Below are positions 35,836 to 46,390 of a stretch of 64,000 nucleotides of DNA, in pieces. Position 1 is the first letter of the stretch. Each line of letters begins with the position of its first letter. Origin of the DNA: Methylocystis sp. (GTDB lineage Bacteria; Pseudomonadota; Alphaproteobacteria; Rhizobiales; Beijerinckiaceae); the NCBI GenBank assembly GCA_022843405.1, contig JALHNQ010000003.1, positions 1 through 64,000 of the forward strand, written 5' to 3'. The position numbers and the translations under genes are program-made. The notes beneath the pieces are model-generated. The model was not told the DNA's origin and did not search any database. It saw only the letters and a program-made list of their open reading frames with translations.

Positions 35836-38703
35836 GTGCGTCTGACAAAATATCTGATCGCTCTCTTTTTGCTCGTCGCATCCGCTCAGGCCGTGGCCAT
35901 GGAGTCCGTCAGAGTGCCGCAAGGCGCGCGGGCGATCGATCTCACCAATGTGGTCGAGAAACATTCTTCGCAGGGCGACCGCCTGCAGGTTTCGACGGCG
36001 CCCGGACCGGACGGCATCGTTCGACGCATCGAGGTCGGCGCCAAGGAGGCGGGCAGCCAGCCCAACTGGATCGTTTTCGCGCTCACCAACGACACGGACG
36101 AGCAGATCGAGCGCCTCATCGTTGCGCCGCATTACCGTCTGCAAGGCTCAGGCGTCATCTGGCCTGATCTCGGCTCGACGCGCATCTCCGCGATCACGGC
36201 GAGCCAAGGGTTCCCTCCGGAAGCGGTAGACGCCTCAGACGCTGACATTTTCCGGCTGACGCTCGATCCGGGAACGACGGTCACCTATGTCGCCGAGCTG
36301 CGCGCGCCCAACCTGCCGCAACTCTATTTGTGGGAGCCCTCGGCCTATAAGGACAAGGTGACGAGCCTGACGCTCTATAAGGGCATCGTGATCGGCATCG
36401 CAGGCCTGCTGGCGCTGTTCCTGACGATCGTCTTCGTGGTGAAGGGCGCGGTCATTTTCCCGGCGGCGGCGGCGCTCGCCTGGGCGGTCCTCGCCTATGT
36501 GTGCATTGATTTCGGTTTCTGGGACAAGATTTTCGGCTTTGACGCCAACGCCAACAGCATCTGGCGCGCCGGCGCAGAGACTGTCCTCTCGGCGACGCTG
36601 GTGGTTTTTCTCTTTGCCTATCTGAACCTCAACCGCTGGCATGTGCGCGCCTGGCACGTCGCGGCGCTGTGGCTCTTGATCCTCTTGGACCTCGTCGGCC
36701 TCGCGGTGTTCGACGCGCCGGTCGCCGCCGGCGTCGCGCGCATCTCGCTCGCGACGGTCGCCATCGTCGGCTTCGTGCTGATCCTCTACCTTGCGACGCA
36801 CGGGTTCGATCGGGCGATCATGTTGATACCGACATGGTTCCTGCTGGCCGTGTGGGTGGCGACGGCGGGATTTGCCGTCGCCGGCTGGATCACCAACGAC
36901 CTCGTGTCTCCCGCGCTCGTCGGCGGCCTCGTCCTCATTGTGATGCTGATCGGCTTCACCGTGTTGCAAAACGCCTTCGCCGCCGGCGGGCTGTCGCACG
37001 GCGCGCTCAGCGACGTCGAGCGTAAGGCCCTCGCGCTCACCGGCGCCAATGAGATCGTGTTCGACTGGGACGTTCCGTCCGACCACATCTATGTCAGCCC
37101 CGAAGCGGAAGCGGCGCTCGGACTCGACCGCGGCGGGCTCGAAGGCGCCGCCTCCTCATGGCTCGATCTGCTGCATCCTTTCGAGCAGGACCGCTATCGC
37201 GCCTGTCTCGACGCCATCCTTGAACAGCGGCGTGGACGCCTCAACCAGGTGTTTCGCCTGCGCGCCGCGGACGGCCACTATCTTTCCTATCGGCTGCGGG
37301 CGCGGCCCGTGGTCGGCCCCGACGGCGAGGTGATCCGCGTCGTCGGCACGCTCAATGACGTGACCGACGAACGCAACGCCCAGGAACGTCTGCTGCATGA
37401 CGCCGTGCACGACAATCTCACGGGCCTGCCAAACCGTGAATTGTTCTTCGATCGCCTGGAAGCGGCGCTGGTTCTAGCGCGCATGGAAAAGGACGTGCGC
37501 CCGACGATCCTCGTCATCGACATCGACCGCTTCAAACAGATCAATGAGCAGGTCGGCATGGCGATGGGCGATAGCATTCTGTTGACCGTCGCGCATCGCC
37601 TCACGCGGCTGCTACAGCCGCAAGATACGCTAGCGCGGCTGTCGGGCGACGTCTTCGCGATTATCCTGGTCTCGGAGACGCATGTGGACCATGTCATCTC
37701 CATCGCCGACTCGGTGCGCCGCGCGCTATCGACTCCAGTGCGCTTCACCGATCGCGAGATCGCGCTGTTCGCCTCGATCGGCATTGCGCTCTACGACCAG
37801 CAGACCCATCCCGGCGCTGCTGAAATGCTGGACGACGCCGAACTCGCCATGCGCTACGCCAAGCGCTCGGGCGGCAACCGCATCGAAGTGTTCCGCCCGG
37901 CCATGCGCGCGCAGCGCTCGGATCGCGTGACGCTCGAAGCCGATCTGCGGCGAGCGTTGGAGCGCAGCGAGATCAAGGTTTTCTTCCAGCCGATTGTCCG
38001 GCTCGAGGACCGCACCATCGCCGGTTTTGAGGCGCTGCTGCGATGGGATCACCCGCGCCTTGGTCGGCTCGAGCCTGCCGAATTCATTCCCATCGCTGAG
38101 CAGACGGGCCTGATCGTTGACCTTGGGCTTGTCGCGCTGGAGCGAACGGCGCGCGAACTCGCGGCCTGGCAACGCGCACTCGCCGTCGATCCGCCGATCT
38201 TCGCTTCCGTCAATCTCTCGTCGCGCCAGCTCTTGCGGCACGACCTGCTGCGCGACGTAAAAAGCGTGTTGATGCGCAACGACATCGCCAAAGGCAGCCT
38301 CAAGCTCGAACTGACCGAGAGCCTGGTCATGGAGAATCCCGAATATGCGGCGCAGATGCTGACGCGCATCAAGGAGCTCGGCGCCGGTCTGGCGCTTGAC
38401 GATTTCGGCGCCGGCTACTCATCGCTCGCCTATCTGCAGCGCCTGCCGTTCGATACGGTCAAGATCGATCGGTCCTTCATCAAGCAGTCCGGCACAGGCG
38501 CCCGCCCGATCATTCTGCGCTCGATCATCGCGCTGGCGCAGGATCTCGGCCTCGATGTCGTCGCCGAGGGCGCGGAGACCGAACAGGACGCCATCGAACT
38601 TTATCAGCTGGGCTGCGGCTACGCGCAAGGCTACGCCTTCGGGCGCCCGATCAGCGCCCGCGACGCCCGCCGCCTCGTCGGAGCCGCGCCGGAAGCGGCG
38701 TAG
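35836..38703 (+). CDS. Membrane EAL-domain c-di-GMP phosphodiesterase with degenerate GGDEF
   Basis: Protein of 955 residues. Order: signal sequence (1-22), a periplasmic 7TMR-DISM-type sensory domain to about 185, seven to eight membrane helices (about 190-390), a PAS/PAC domain (about 405-510), GGDEF and EAL. The GGDEF signature is SGDVF at 603-607, lacking both the Gly-Gly and the acidic pair needed for cyclase activity. The EAL domain looks active: EALLRW from 732, DDFGAGYSSL, KIDRSF and VAEGAET are present. It therefore probably degrades c-di-GMP and uses the GGDEF part for regulation. GTG start. Confidence 0.9.
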   Translation: MRLTKYLIALFLLVASAQAVAMESVRVPQGARAIDLTNVVEKHSSQGDRLQVSTAPGPDGIVRRIEVGAKEAGSQPNWIVFALTNDTDEQIERLIVAPHYRLQGSGVIWPDLGSTRISAITASQGFPPEAVDASDADIFRLTLDPGTTVTYVAELRAPNLPQLYLWEPSAYKDKVTSLTLYKGIVIGIAGLLALFLTIVFVVKGAVIFPAAAALAWAVLAYVCIDFGFWDKIFGFDANANSIWRAGAETVLSATLVVFLFAYLNLNRWHVRAWHVAALWLLILLDLVGLAVFDAPVAAGVARISLATVAIVGFVLILYLATHGFDRAIMLIPTWFLLAVWVATAGFAVAGWITNDLVSPALVGGLVLIVMLIGFTVLQNAFAAGGLSHGALSDVERKALALTGANEIVFDWDVPSDHIYVSPEAEAALGLDRGGLEGAASSWLDLLHPFEQDRYRACLDAILEQRRGRLNQVFRLRAADGHYLSYRLRARPVVGPDGEVIRVVGTLNDVTDERNAQERLLHDAVHDNLTGLPNRELFFDRLEAALVLARMEKDVRPTILVIDIDRFKQINEQVGMAMGDSILLTVAHRLTRLLQPQDTLARLSGDVFAIILVSETHVDHVISIADSVRRALSTPVRFTDREIALFASIGIALYDQQTHPGAAEMLDDAELAMRYAKRSGGNRIEVFRPAMRAQRSDRVTLEADLRRALERSEIKVFFQPIVRLEDRTIAGFEALLRWDHPRLGRLEPAEFIPIAEQTGLIVDLGLVALERTARELAAWQRALAVDPPIFASVNLSSRQLLRHDLLRDVKSVLMRNDIAKGSLKLELTESLVMENPEYAAQMLTRIKELGAGLALDDFGAGYSSLAYLQRLPFDTVKIDRSFIKQSGTGARPIILRSIIALAQDLGLDVVAEGAETEQDAIELYQLGCGYAQGYAFGRPISARDARRLVGAAPEAA

Positions 38704-41052
<2,349 letters not shown>

Positions 41053-41057
41053 GTTTT

Positions 41058-41080
41058 ACCCTCTCCCTTTGGGAGAGGGT
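41058..41080. terminator. Bidirectional hairpin between ligA and the hydroxylase gene
   Basis: Palindrome ACCCTCTCCC TTT GGGAGAGGGT immediately between the two convergent stops. It starts 5 bp after the ligA stop and ends one base before the hydroxylase stop. TTTT precedes it on the plus strand; no long T run follows. Confidence 0.55.
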
Positions 41081-41728
41081 TCACACCGCCCTTGATCCTG
41101 GCGTCTCATCCTTGCGATAGGCCGTGCCGAACACATAGTCCCACCAGATGGCGTGCACGCCGAAGCCTTTCTCGGCGTCGCGGAAGTGATGCAGCATATG
41201 CAGGCGCTTCACTAAGCGGCCGAAGTCGGATTTTGGCTGGCCGTGATGCGTCCAGTAATGCACGCAATCATAAATCACATAGCCACTGATGAAGCCGGCG
41301 AGCACCGGCCATGCGAAGGTCCCGCCAAAGATCAGGCGGGCGCAGACCAGCGCGATCAGCATGATCGGTCCCGAGAGCAGCGGCGGCATGACCAGCCGCA
41401 GCGGATCATTGGGATAGATGTGATGCACGCCGTGAATGAGGAACTGAAAGCGTGGTCCAAGTCCAAAGGGCAGCGCAAACACCGTGTGAAAGAGATAGCG
41501 GTGGCCGAAATATTCGGTGAGCGTCCAGCCGATGTAGCCAATGGCGAGGCCGAGCAGGACAAGCGCCAGACCATTGAGCGCGAGCGAATAGATCACGAGT
41601 CCCAGAATGATCGGGCAATAGACGATCACCGGCGTCAAATGATGCACGCGCGACAGCTTGTCGAGAAGATCGCTATCAAAGAGACGGGGCGAAGCGTCGA
41701 GCGCTTGTGTTCTTGCGTCCTGCGTCAT
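41081..41728 (-). CDS. Fatty acid / sterol hydroxylase superfamily protein (ceramide hydroxylase candidate)
   Basis: Di-iron membrane enzyme of 215 residues. The histidine clusters are HRYLFH at 76-81, HGVHH at 99-103, HYWTHH at 157-162 and HMLHH at 177-181, with membrane helices between. Size and clusters resemble the catalytic part of eukaryotic fatty-acid 2-hydroxylase (Scs7/FA2H), which hydroxylates the ceramide acyl chain, without its cytochrome b5 domain. It is the last gene of the sphingolipid-type cluster, 3 bp after the desaturase. Alternatives are carotenoid or other lipid hydroxylases of the same superfamily; the context favours a sphingolipid substrate. Confidence 0.85.
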   Translation of the reverse strand: MTQDARTQALDASPRLFDSDLLDKLSRVHHLTPVIVYCPIILGLVIYSLALNGLALVLLGLAIGYIGWTLTEYFGHRYLFHTVFALPFGLGPRFQFLIHGVHHIYPNDPLRLVMPPLLSGPIMLIALVCARLIFGGTFAWPVLAGFISGYVIYDCVHYWTHHGQPKSDFGRLVKRLHMLHHFRDAEKGFGVHAIWWDYVFGTAYRKDETPGSRAV

Positions 41729-41731
41729 GGC

Positions 41732-42724
41732 TTACTCCGCCGGCGACATGGCTTGCGCGTCGCGCGCGGCCTGCGTCACATTTTCCGACCGCGTTCCCAG
41801 CGAATAGGTCGGATCGAAGATGAAGGTGACGAGCAGCGCCGTCCAGGAGCGATGGCAGCGCAGATCGTCATAAAACTCCGGCGCCATCGCCTTCAGTTCC
41901 GGCAAACGGTTCCACGGAATCTCGTGAAAATCATGATGCTCGTTGTGATAGCCGATGTTGAGCGCAAGCTTGTTCAGCGGACCGTAATAGTCGAACGTCC
42001 CCTGGTCCGGGCCGAAGGCGAAATGTTCCTGCAGCCACCGCGCGCTCAAGGGATGCAGGCCGCCGACCGAGAACCAGAAGGAGAAGAACAGATAGAGCAG
42101 GGCGTTCGGTCCGAAGGCCAACAGTACGAAGAGATCGAAAAGCGCGATCACCGCGATATTGACATAGGTCCAGGTTCCCCAGATCGGCACCGTTCCCTTG
42201 AGGCGCGACAGGCGCGCGAGCTGAATGACGGGAAAGAAGAAAATCCACACCGCCTTGCGCCAGGCGATATTGCCGACCCATTCGACCTCCCACCGGCTCG
42301 GAATGTCGGCGTCGTAGTCATAGGCCGATAGATGCGAATGATGCTTGATGTGATAGCAGCGAAAGCCCATCGCGGTCGGAAAGGCGTTGGGAAGATCGGC
42401 GAGGATCGCGGTCCATTTATTGGCGAGCGGGCTCTCGAACACGCAATTGTGAATCGCGTCGTGGATGATGACGAAATTGGCGTGATTGGCGAAGGCGCCG
42501 ACGCAGATCGCCATCACGAGCGACAGCCACCAATAGGAGAGGCCGAGCCAACCCAAAATCGCGGCGATGACCAGCTGACCGACGAAAATCGCCGCCGTGA
42601 TCTTGAAGGTCAGGGGGTCCTTGCCGAAGAGCTCGCGCACTTGCGGATAATTCTGAAGGATCAGCTTGCGCCGCTCGACATGCGAGCGGTCGGCGCCGTT
42701 GGCCGTGACCGATATGCCGTTCAT
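41732..42724 (-). CDS. Sphingolipid delta-4 desaturase-like (DES1-type) fatty acid desaturase
   Basis: Di-iron membrane desaturase of 330 residues with membrane helices about 42-60, 62-80, 156-170 and 188-220. His boxes are HDAIH at 88-92, HIKHHSH from 125 and HNEHH at 260-264. The segments HPLSARWLQEHF, DYYGPLNKLALNIGYHNEHH and MAPEFYDDL closely follow eukaryotic dihydroceramide delta-4 desaturase (DES1), rather than DesA/DesC lipid desaturases. The start overlaps the GNAT stop as ATGA. It would introduce a double bond into the long-chain base; the position is an inference. Confidence 0.85.
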   Translation of the reverse strand: MNGISVTANGADRSHVERRKLILQNYPQVRELFGKDPLTFKITAAIFVGQLVIAAILGWLGLSYWWLSLVMAICVGAFANHANFVIIHDAIHNCVFESPLANKWTAILADLPNAFPTAMGFRCYHIKHHSHLSAYDYDADIPSRWEVEWVGNIAWRKAVWIFFFPVIQLARLSRLKGTVPIWGTWTYVNIAVIALFDLFVLLAFGPNALLYLFFSFWFSVGGLHPLSARWLQEHFAFGPDQGTFDYYGPLNKLALNIGYHNEHHDFHEIPWNRLPELKAMAPEFYDDLRCHRSWTALLVTFIFDPTYSLGTRSENVTQAARDAQAMSPAE

Positions 42725-43938
42725 GACGTTGCATCCTGTAGCTGAACTGCCCTGACGCCGTCGCGCATACGCATGGCCTCACCGTCGCCGCCGCCGACCT
42801 TAAGCCGCTTTTCATAGATGCGATGAATCTTGTCGACCTTGCCGCCGAACATTTCAATCGGCCGGCGCATGTCGGCGTTGCTCTCCAACACCCAGCCGGC
42901 TTCAAGATGCGGAACGGCGAATTTGGCGTAGCGCCGCCGCATCTCCTCGATCAGCGCGAGGAAAATCGCGCCGCCGGTCGCGCTTTTTTGCAGCGTCTTG
43001 CGCGTGCCGAGCAACAGCAGTCGCGCCGATTTGAACTGATGCGAGCGGAATCGCACAACCGCGCGCAGCCAGCCGAAGGGGAACAATCGGCCGTCAAGAT
43101 CGGCCAGAATCTCATTGAGATTGGGCAGCGCGATCGCGAAAGACTGTGGCGCGCCGTCAAGCTCGACGACGATGCCGAAGTCCTCGGTCACCAGAAATTG
43201 CAGCGCGTCGGCGTCGGAATCGAATTCTTCCTTGGTGAAGGGCACGAAGCCCCAATTGCCGCTCCAGCCGTCGTTGAACAGCTCGGCCATCAGCGCGGTC
43301 TCGCCCTTCTTCAGGGCCTTCATGTTCAACGGCCTGAGCTTCAAGCGATCGCGCCATTCGCGGCGCGTCGAAATGCGCGCCGGCTGGTCGATGTCCGCGC
43401 TAGAAATTTCGAAGCGATAGGACAAAAGGTCTTGCGCCTTCTCATAGCCCAGCGCCTCGATATGGCGTGACAAATAGGGCGGATGCCAGGGCATGAAAAA
43501 CATCGGCGTAGCGTCAAAGCCCTCGACGAGCAGACCACACTCCTTGTTGACCGACGGCGAGAACGGTCCGTTGATCCGCTCCGCGCCCCTGGCGCGCAGC
43601 CAGTCCTCGGCGGCCTGCGTCAGGGCGCGCACGACTTCGAGATCGTCGATCGCGTCGATCGCGCCGAATTGCGCATTGGAGGCGCCGACCGGCGTGATCT
43701 CGGGCTTATAGATCTGCGCCATGATCCGCCCGACCCATTGGCCGTCGCGGCGGGCGAGAAACTTCTGCTCCTCGACCAGCTTGTAATGCGGATTGAGCTT
43801 ATGCGCGAAGACGCTCCAGCGCTCAACGTCAAGCGGCGGCGCGAAGCCCGGCGCGCCGGCGTAGAGCAGCCGCGGCAGCCTGCAGAAGGTCGCGAAGCGC
43901 AAAGGGCCATCGACCGGAAGAATCTCGATCCGCGCCAT
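42721..43938 (-). CDS. GNAT-like acyltransferase, candidate bacterial ceramide synthase
   Basis: Protein of 405 residues of the large GNAT-like family with the conserved block GPFSPSVNKECG at 124-135 and PWHPPYL at 150-156, and a GNAT-like fold in both halves. In Caulobacter the bacterial ceramide synthase bCerS is a GNAT-related protein encoded near serine palmitoyltransferase. Position between a serine-palmitoyltransferase-like gene and a DES1-like desaturase suggests the same role: N-acylation of the long-chain base. A TTG at 43944 opens the frame; the ATG at 43938 has AGGA seven bases upstream. Function is inferred from context. Confidence 0.75.
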   Translation of the reverse strand: MARIEILPVDGPLRFATFCRLPRLLYAGAPGFAPPLDVERWSVFAHKLNPHYKLVEEQKFLARRDGQWVGRIMAQIYKPEITPVGASNAQFGAIDAIDDLEVVRALTQAAEDWLRARGAERINGPFSPSVNKECGLLVEGFDATPMFFMPWHPPYLSRHIEALGYEKAQDLLSYRFEISSADIDQPARISTRREWRDRLKLRPLNMKALKKGETALMAELFNDGWSGNWGFVPFTKEEFDSDADALQFLVTEDFGIVVELDGAPQSFAIALPNLNEILADLDGRLFPFGWLRAVVRFRSHQFKSARLLLLGTRKTLQKSATGGAIFLALIEEMRRRYAKFAVPHLEAGWVLESNADMRRPIEMFGGKVDKIHRIYEKRLKVGGGDGEAMRMRDGVRAVQLQDATS

Positions 43939-44003
43939 ATGCAAGTCCTAGCGGCCGCGAGGCCTTAATCGAAAGCGTCAAAGTGACGCGGGAGGCGGAC
44001 GCC

Positions 44004-44055
44004 TAGAGCAAGTTCCGAAAAAGTTGACGGACTTTTTCGATTAGAACTTGCTCTA
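44004..44055. repeat. GAGCAAGTTC palindromic repeat
   Basis: Near-perfect inverted repeat between the acyltransferase and serine-palmitoyltransferase genes: TAGAGCAAGTTC and CGAAAAAGT on the left, mirrored by ACTTTTTCG and GAACTTGCTCTA on the right. A typical Hyphomicrobiales intergenic element. It lies inside the putative operon and may act as a partial terminator or processing site. Confidence 0.8.
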
Positions 44056-44116
44056 GCTCAAAAAATTTGGCGCGATTTCTGATCGATCGGACGATTCCGT
44101 CTGATCGGAAAGCGCG

Positions 44117-45355
44117 CTAGCCGCCCGCCATCGCCGCGGCGACGATCTGATGCGCCTCGTCCGTCACCGGCGGCATGTCGCGCAGCGTCTGGATCACGCC
44201 GCGAATTTCCGCCTCATTGTGATTGGCGGAGAAGAAGAAACGCAGTCTCGGCCCGTCCTTCGGCACGCCGATGCGCACCACCGGCGGCACGTAATAGCCG
44301 TTCTCCAGCAAATGCTGCGACGCCCACATCGTCTCGACGTCGCTCGAGAACAGGATCGGCACGACGCCGCGGCCGATCGCCGGCCCGGTGGAGAAGCCCG
44401 CCTCATGCGCGACCGTGCGGAAAAGTTCGGCGTTGCTGGCGAGTTTGGCGATTCGCCAGGTCTCTTCCTGCATCAGCCGCAGGGCGGTGCGCGCCGCGGC
44501 GAGAATGACGGGCGACAGGCCGACGCTATAGACGAAGCCAGGCAACGTATAGCGGAACCAGTCGATGACCTGCTTCTTGCCGCAGACATAGCCGCCGCAG
44601 GACGCAAGAGTCTTCGACATGGTGCCGACGATGAGGTCGATGCGCGCGGGGTCAACGCCCTGATGTTCGGCGAGGCCGCGGCCGGTCGCGCCCAAGACGC
44701 CAAGCGAATGCGCTTCGTCGACCAAGAGCCAGACCTGATATTTGTCCTTGATCGCGAGCAGGCGCGGCAGGTCGGCGGTATCGCCGTCCATGCTGTAGAC
44801 GCCTTCCACGACGATGAGGACGTTGCGGTATTCCTGGCGATGGCGCGCCAGCAGATGGTCGAGATGATCGAAGTCGTTGTGGCGGAATTTGACGACCTGC
44901 GCCGGCGCGCCGTCGGCGCCGGCGACGATGCTGTTATGGGCGAGTTCGTCGATGAAGATCGCGTCGCGCTTGCCGCTCATCAGCCAGGCGATCGTCGTGA
45001 CATTGGAGAGATAGCCCGAGACCAGCGTCAGCGCGCTTTCCATGCCGAGGAATTCGGCGATTTCCGCTTCGAACGGCCGATGCGTCGTGCGCTCGCCGCC
45101 GACAAGCCGCGAGGCCAGCGCGCCGATGCCGAGGCCGTCGATCTCGCGCTTCGCCTCCTCGCGAATGCGAGGGTGATTCGCGAGGCCGAGATAGTCGTAA
45201 TTGGCGAAGCTGACGAAATGCTTGCCCTGCGCTTCGAATTCGGCCCGCAGCCTGTCGATCTGGGCGAAGAACGGATCGCTGAACTCCAGCAAGGCGTTGC
45301 CGGCGAAACGGAACCGCCTTGCCGCGTAATCTTCCAGGCTCTTATGCTTCGTCAC
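44117..45355 (-). CDS. spt: Serine palmitoyltransferase-like alpha-oxoamine synthase
   Basis: PLP enzyme of 412 residues that would condense L-serine with a long-chain acyl thioester to 3-ketosphinganine, the first step of sphingolipid synthesis. Family features: the Lys-PLP Schiff base at Lys248 in GTMSKTLASCGG, the Asp/His segment LVDEAHSLGVLG, and SFANYDYLGLANHP near the N-terminus. Relatives are KBL, BioF and HemA; no bio or hem gene is near, while acyltransferase, desaturase and hydroxylase genes follow. GTG start. About 178 bp and a repeat separate it from the next gene. Confidence 0.82.
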   Translation of the reverse strand: MTKHKSLEDYAARRFRFAGNALLEFSDPFFAQIDRLRAEFEAQGKHFVSFANYDYLGLANHPRIREEAKREIDGLGIGALASRLVGGERTTHRPFEAEIAEFLGMESALTLVSGYLSNVTTIAWLMSGKRDAIFIDELAHNSIVAGADGAPAQVVKFRHNDFDHLDHLLARHRQEYRNVLIVVEGVYSMDGDTADLPRLLAIKDKYQVWLLVDEAHSLGVLGATGRGLAEHQGVDPARIDLIVGTMSKTLASCGGYVCGKKQVIDWFRYTLPGFVYSVGLSPVILAAARTALRLMQEETWRIAKLASNAELFRTVAHEAGFSTGPAIGRGVVPILFSSDVETMWASQHLLENGYYVPPVVRIGVPKDGPRLRFFFSANHNEAEIRGVIQTLRDMPPVTDEAHQIVAAAMAGG

Positions 45356-45460
45356 TTATTCCGCAGTCCCTAAAATCACGGGCGCGCCGCGCGCGATGAG
45401 CGAAGAACTCGGGCTCCAAGCGCCCAAGCATTGATCCGGCTGCTTATCATTCCCGCCCCG

Positions 45461-45497
45461 TCTGCGCCAGCGGGGCGACCCGCCAGGGCGGGCTGGC
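45461..45497. repeat. GC-rich hairpin upstream of ccmA
   Basis: Nested inverted repeat: GCGCCAG ... CTGGCGC outside, CCCGCC AG GGCGGG inside. It lies between divergent spt and ccmA and may separate their transcripts. Confidence 0.5.
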
Positions 45498-45543
45498 GCG
45501 CCGGGCGGAGGCTGGCGCATTCAATCGCAAAGCTCTATGCCCC

Positions 45544-46215
45544 ATGCGCATGTCGCGCGATGTCGCTCAACCCGCTCAGCCGCCCGTCGATGGCGCAATG
45601 CGCCTTTGCGTCGATGATCTCAGCGTGTCGCGCGGGGGGCGCATCGTTCTCGATCGCTTAAGCTTTTCGCTGTCTGTCGGTCAGGCGTTGGTCGTCACCG
45701 GCCCCAACGGCGCCGGAAAATCGACGCTGCTGCGCGCCTTGGCCGGGCTCCTGCCGCGCGCGGGCGGCTCTGTCGCCCTCGCCGGCGGGCCGCCGGAGGC
45801 CGAACTGCCGCAGCAGGCGCATTATCTCGCGCATAGCGATGGCATGAAGTCGGCGCTGACCGTCGAGGAGAATCTCGACTTCTGGTCGCGCTATCTTGCG
45901 CAAGCGCCCGACCGGCGCAGCCGCACAGTCGAGGCCGCGCTCGGCGTCGTCGGCCTTGGGCATGTCGCCAGCGCGCCATTCGGCGTGCTGTCCGCCGGGC
46001 AAAAGCGGCGCGCCGCGCTGGCGCGTCTTCTGGTCGCTTTCCGGCCGCTCTGGCTGCTCGATGAGCCGCTGACCGCGTTGGACCGGGCTTCGCGCGAGAA
46101 ATTCGCCGCCGCCATGCGCGATCATTGCGCTAATGGCGGATTGATCGTCGCGGCGACGCATGAGCCGCTGGGATTGAACGAAGCAAAGGAATTGGCGCTA
46201 GGGAGCGCGGGATAA
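45544..46215 (+). CDS. ccmA: Heme exporter ATP-binding protein CcmA
   Basis: ATPase of the CcmABCD complex that releases holo-CcmE for c-type cytochrome maturation. The protein has 223 residues. Walker A is GPNGAGKST, the signature is LSAGQKRRAALARL and Walker B is LWLLDEP. The HSDGMKSALTVEENL segment is typical of CcmA. An internal ATG at 45598 (start MRLCVDDL) would give 205 residues, nearer the usual length; neither start has a strong ribosome-binding site. Confidence 0.92.
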   Translation: MRMSRDVAQPAQPPVDGAMRLCVDDLSVSRGGRIVLDRLSFSLSVGQALVVTGPNGAGKSTLLRALAGLLPRAGGSVALAGGPPEAELPQQAHYLAHSDGMKSALTVEENLDFWSRYLAQAPDRRSRTVEAALGVVGLGHVASAPFGVLSAGQKRRAALARLLVAFRPLWLLDEPLTALDRASREKFAAAMRDHCANGGLIVAATHEPLGLNEAKELALGSAG

Positions 46216-46247
46216 TGCTGTGTTGCTCTCTGCGGCTCCTTGCCCTC

Positions 46248-46350
46248 GCCCCTCACCTTACCTCTCCCCGCCAGCGGGGAGAGGGGTCATCAGCGCCGCG
46301 CTTGCCGCCCCCTCTCCCCGCGAGAGCGGGGAGAGGTGAGGTGAGGGGCC
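46248..46350. repeat. CTCTCCCC repeat between ccmA and ccmB
   Basis: Large imperfect inverted repeat: GCCCCTCACCTTACCTCTCC on the left, mirrored by GAGAGGTGAGGTGAGGGGC on the right, with smaller hairpins CCCCGCCAGCGGGG and CCCCGCGAGAGCGGGG inside. It fills most of the 175-bp gap between two genes that are normally adjacent. Confidence 0.85.
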
Positions 46351-46390
46351 GGGGGATTGGCTCGAATGCCGTCATAGCCTGGAGTCTAGA

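Noticed and set aside
45461..45497. Transcription terminator for spt or ccmA
   Set aside because: It lies between divergent starts and has no T run, so it is listed only as a hairpin.
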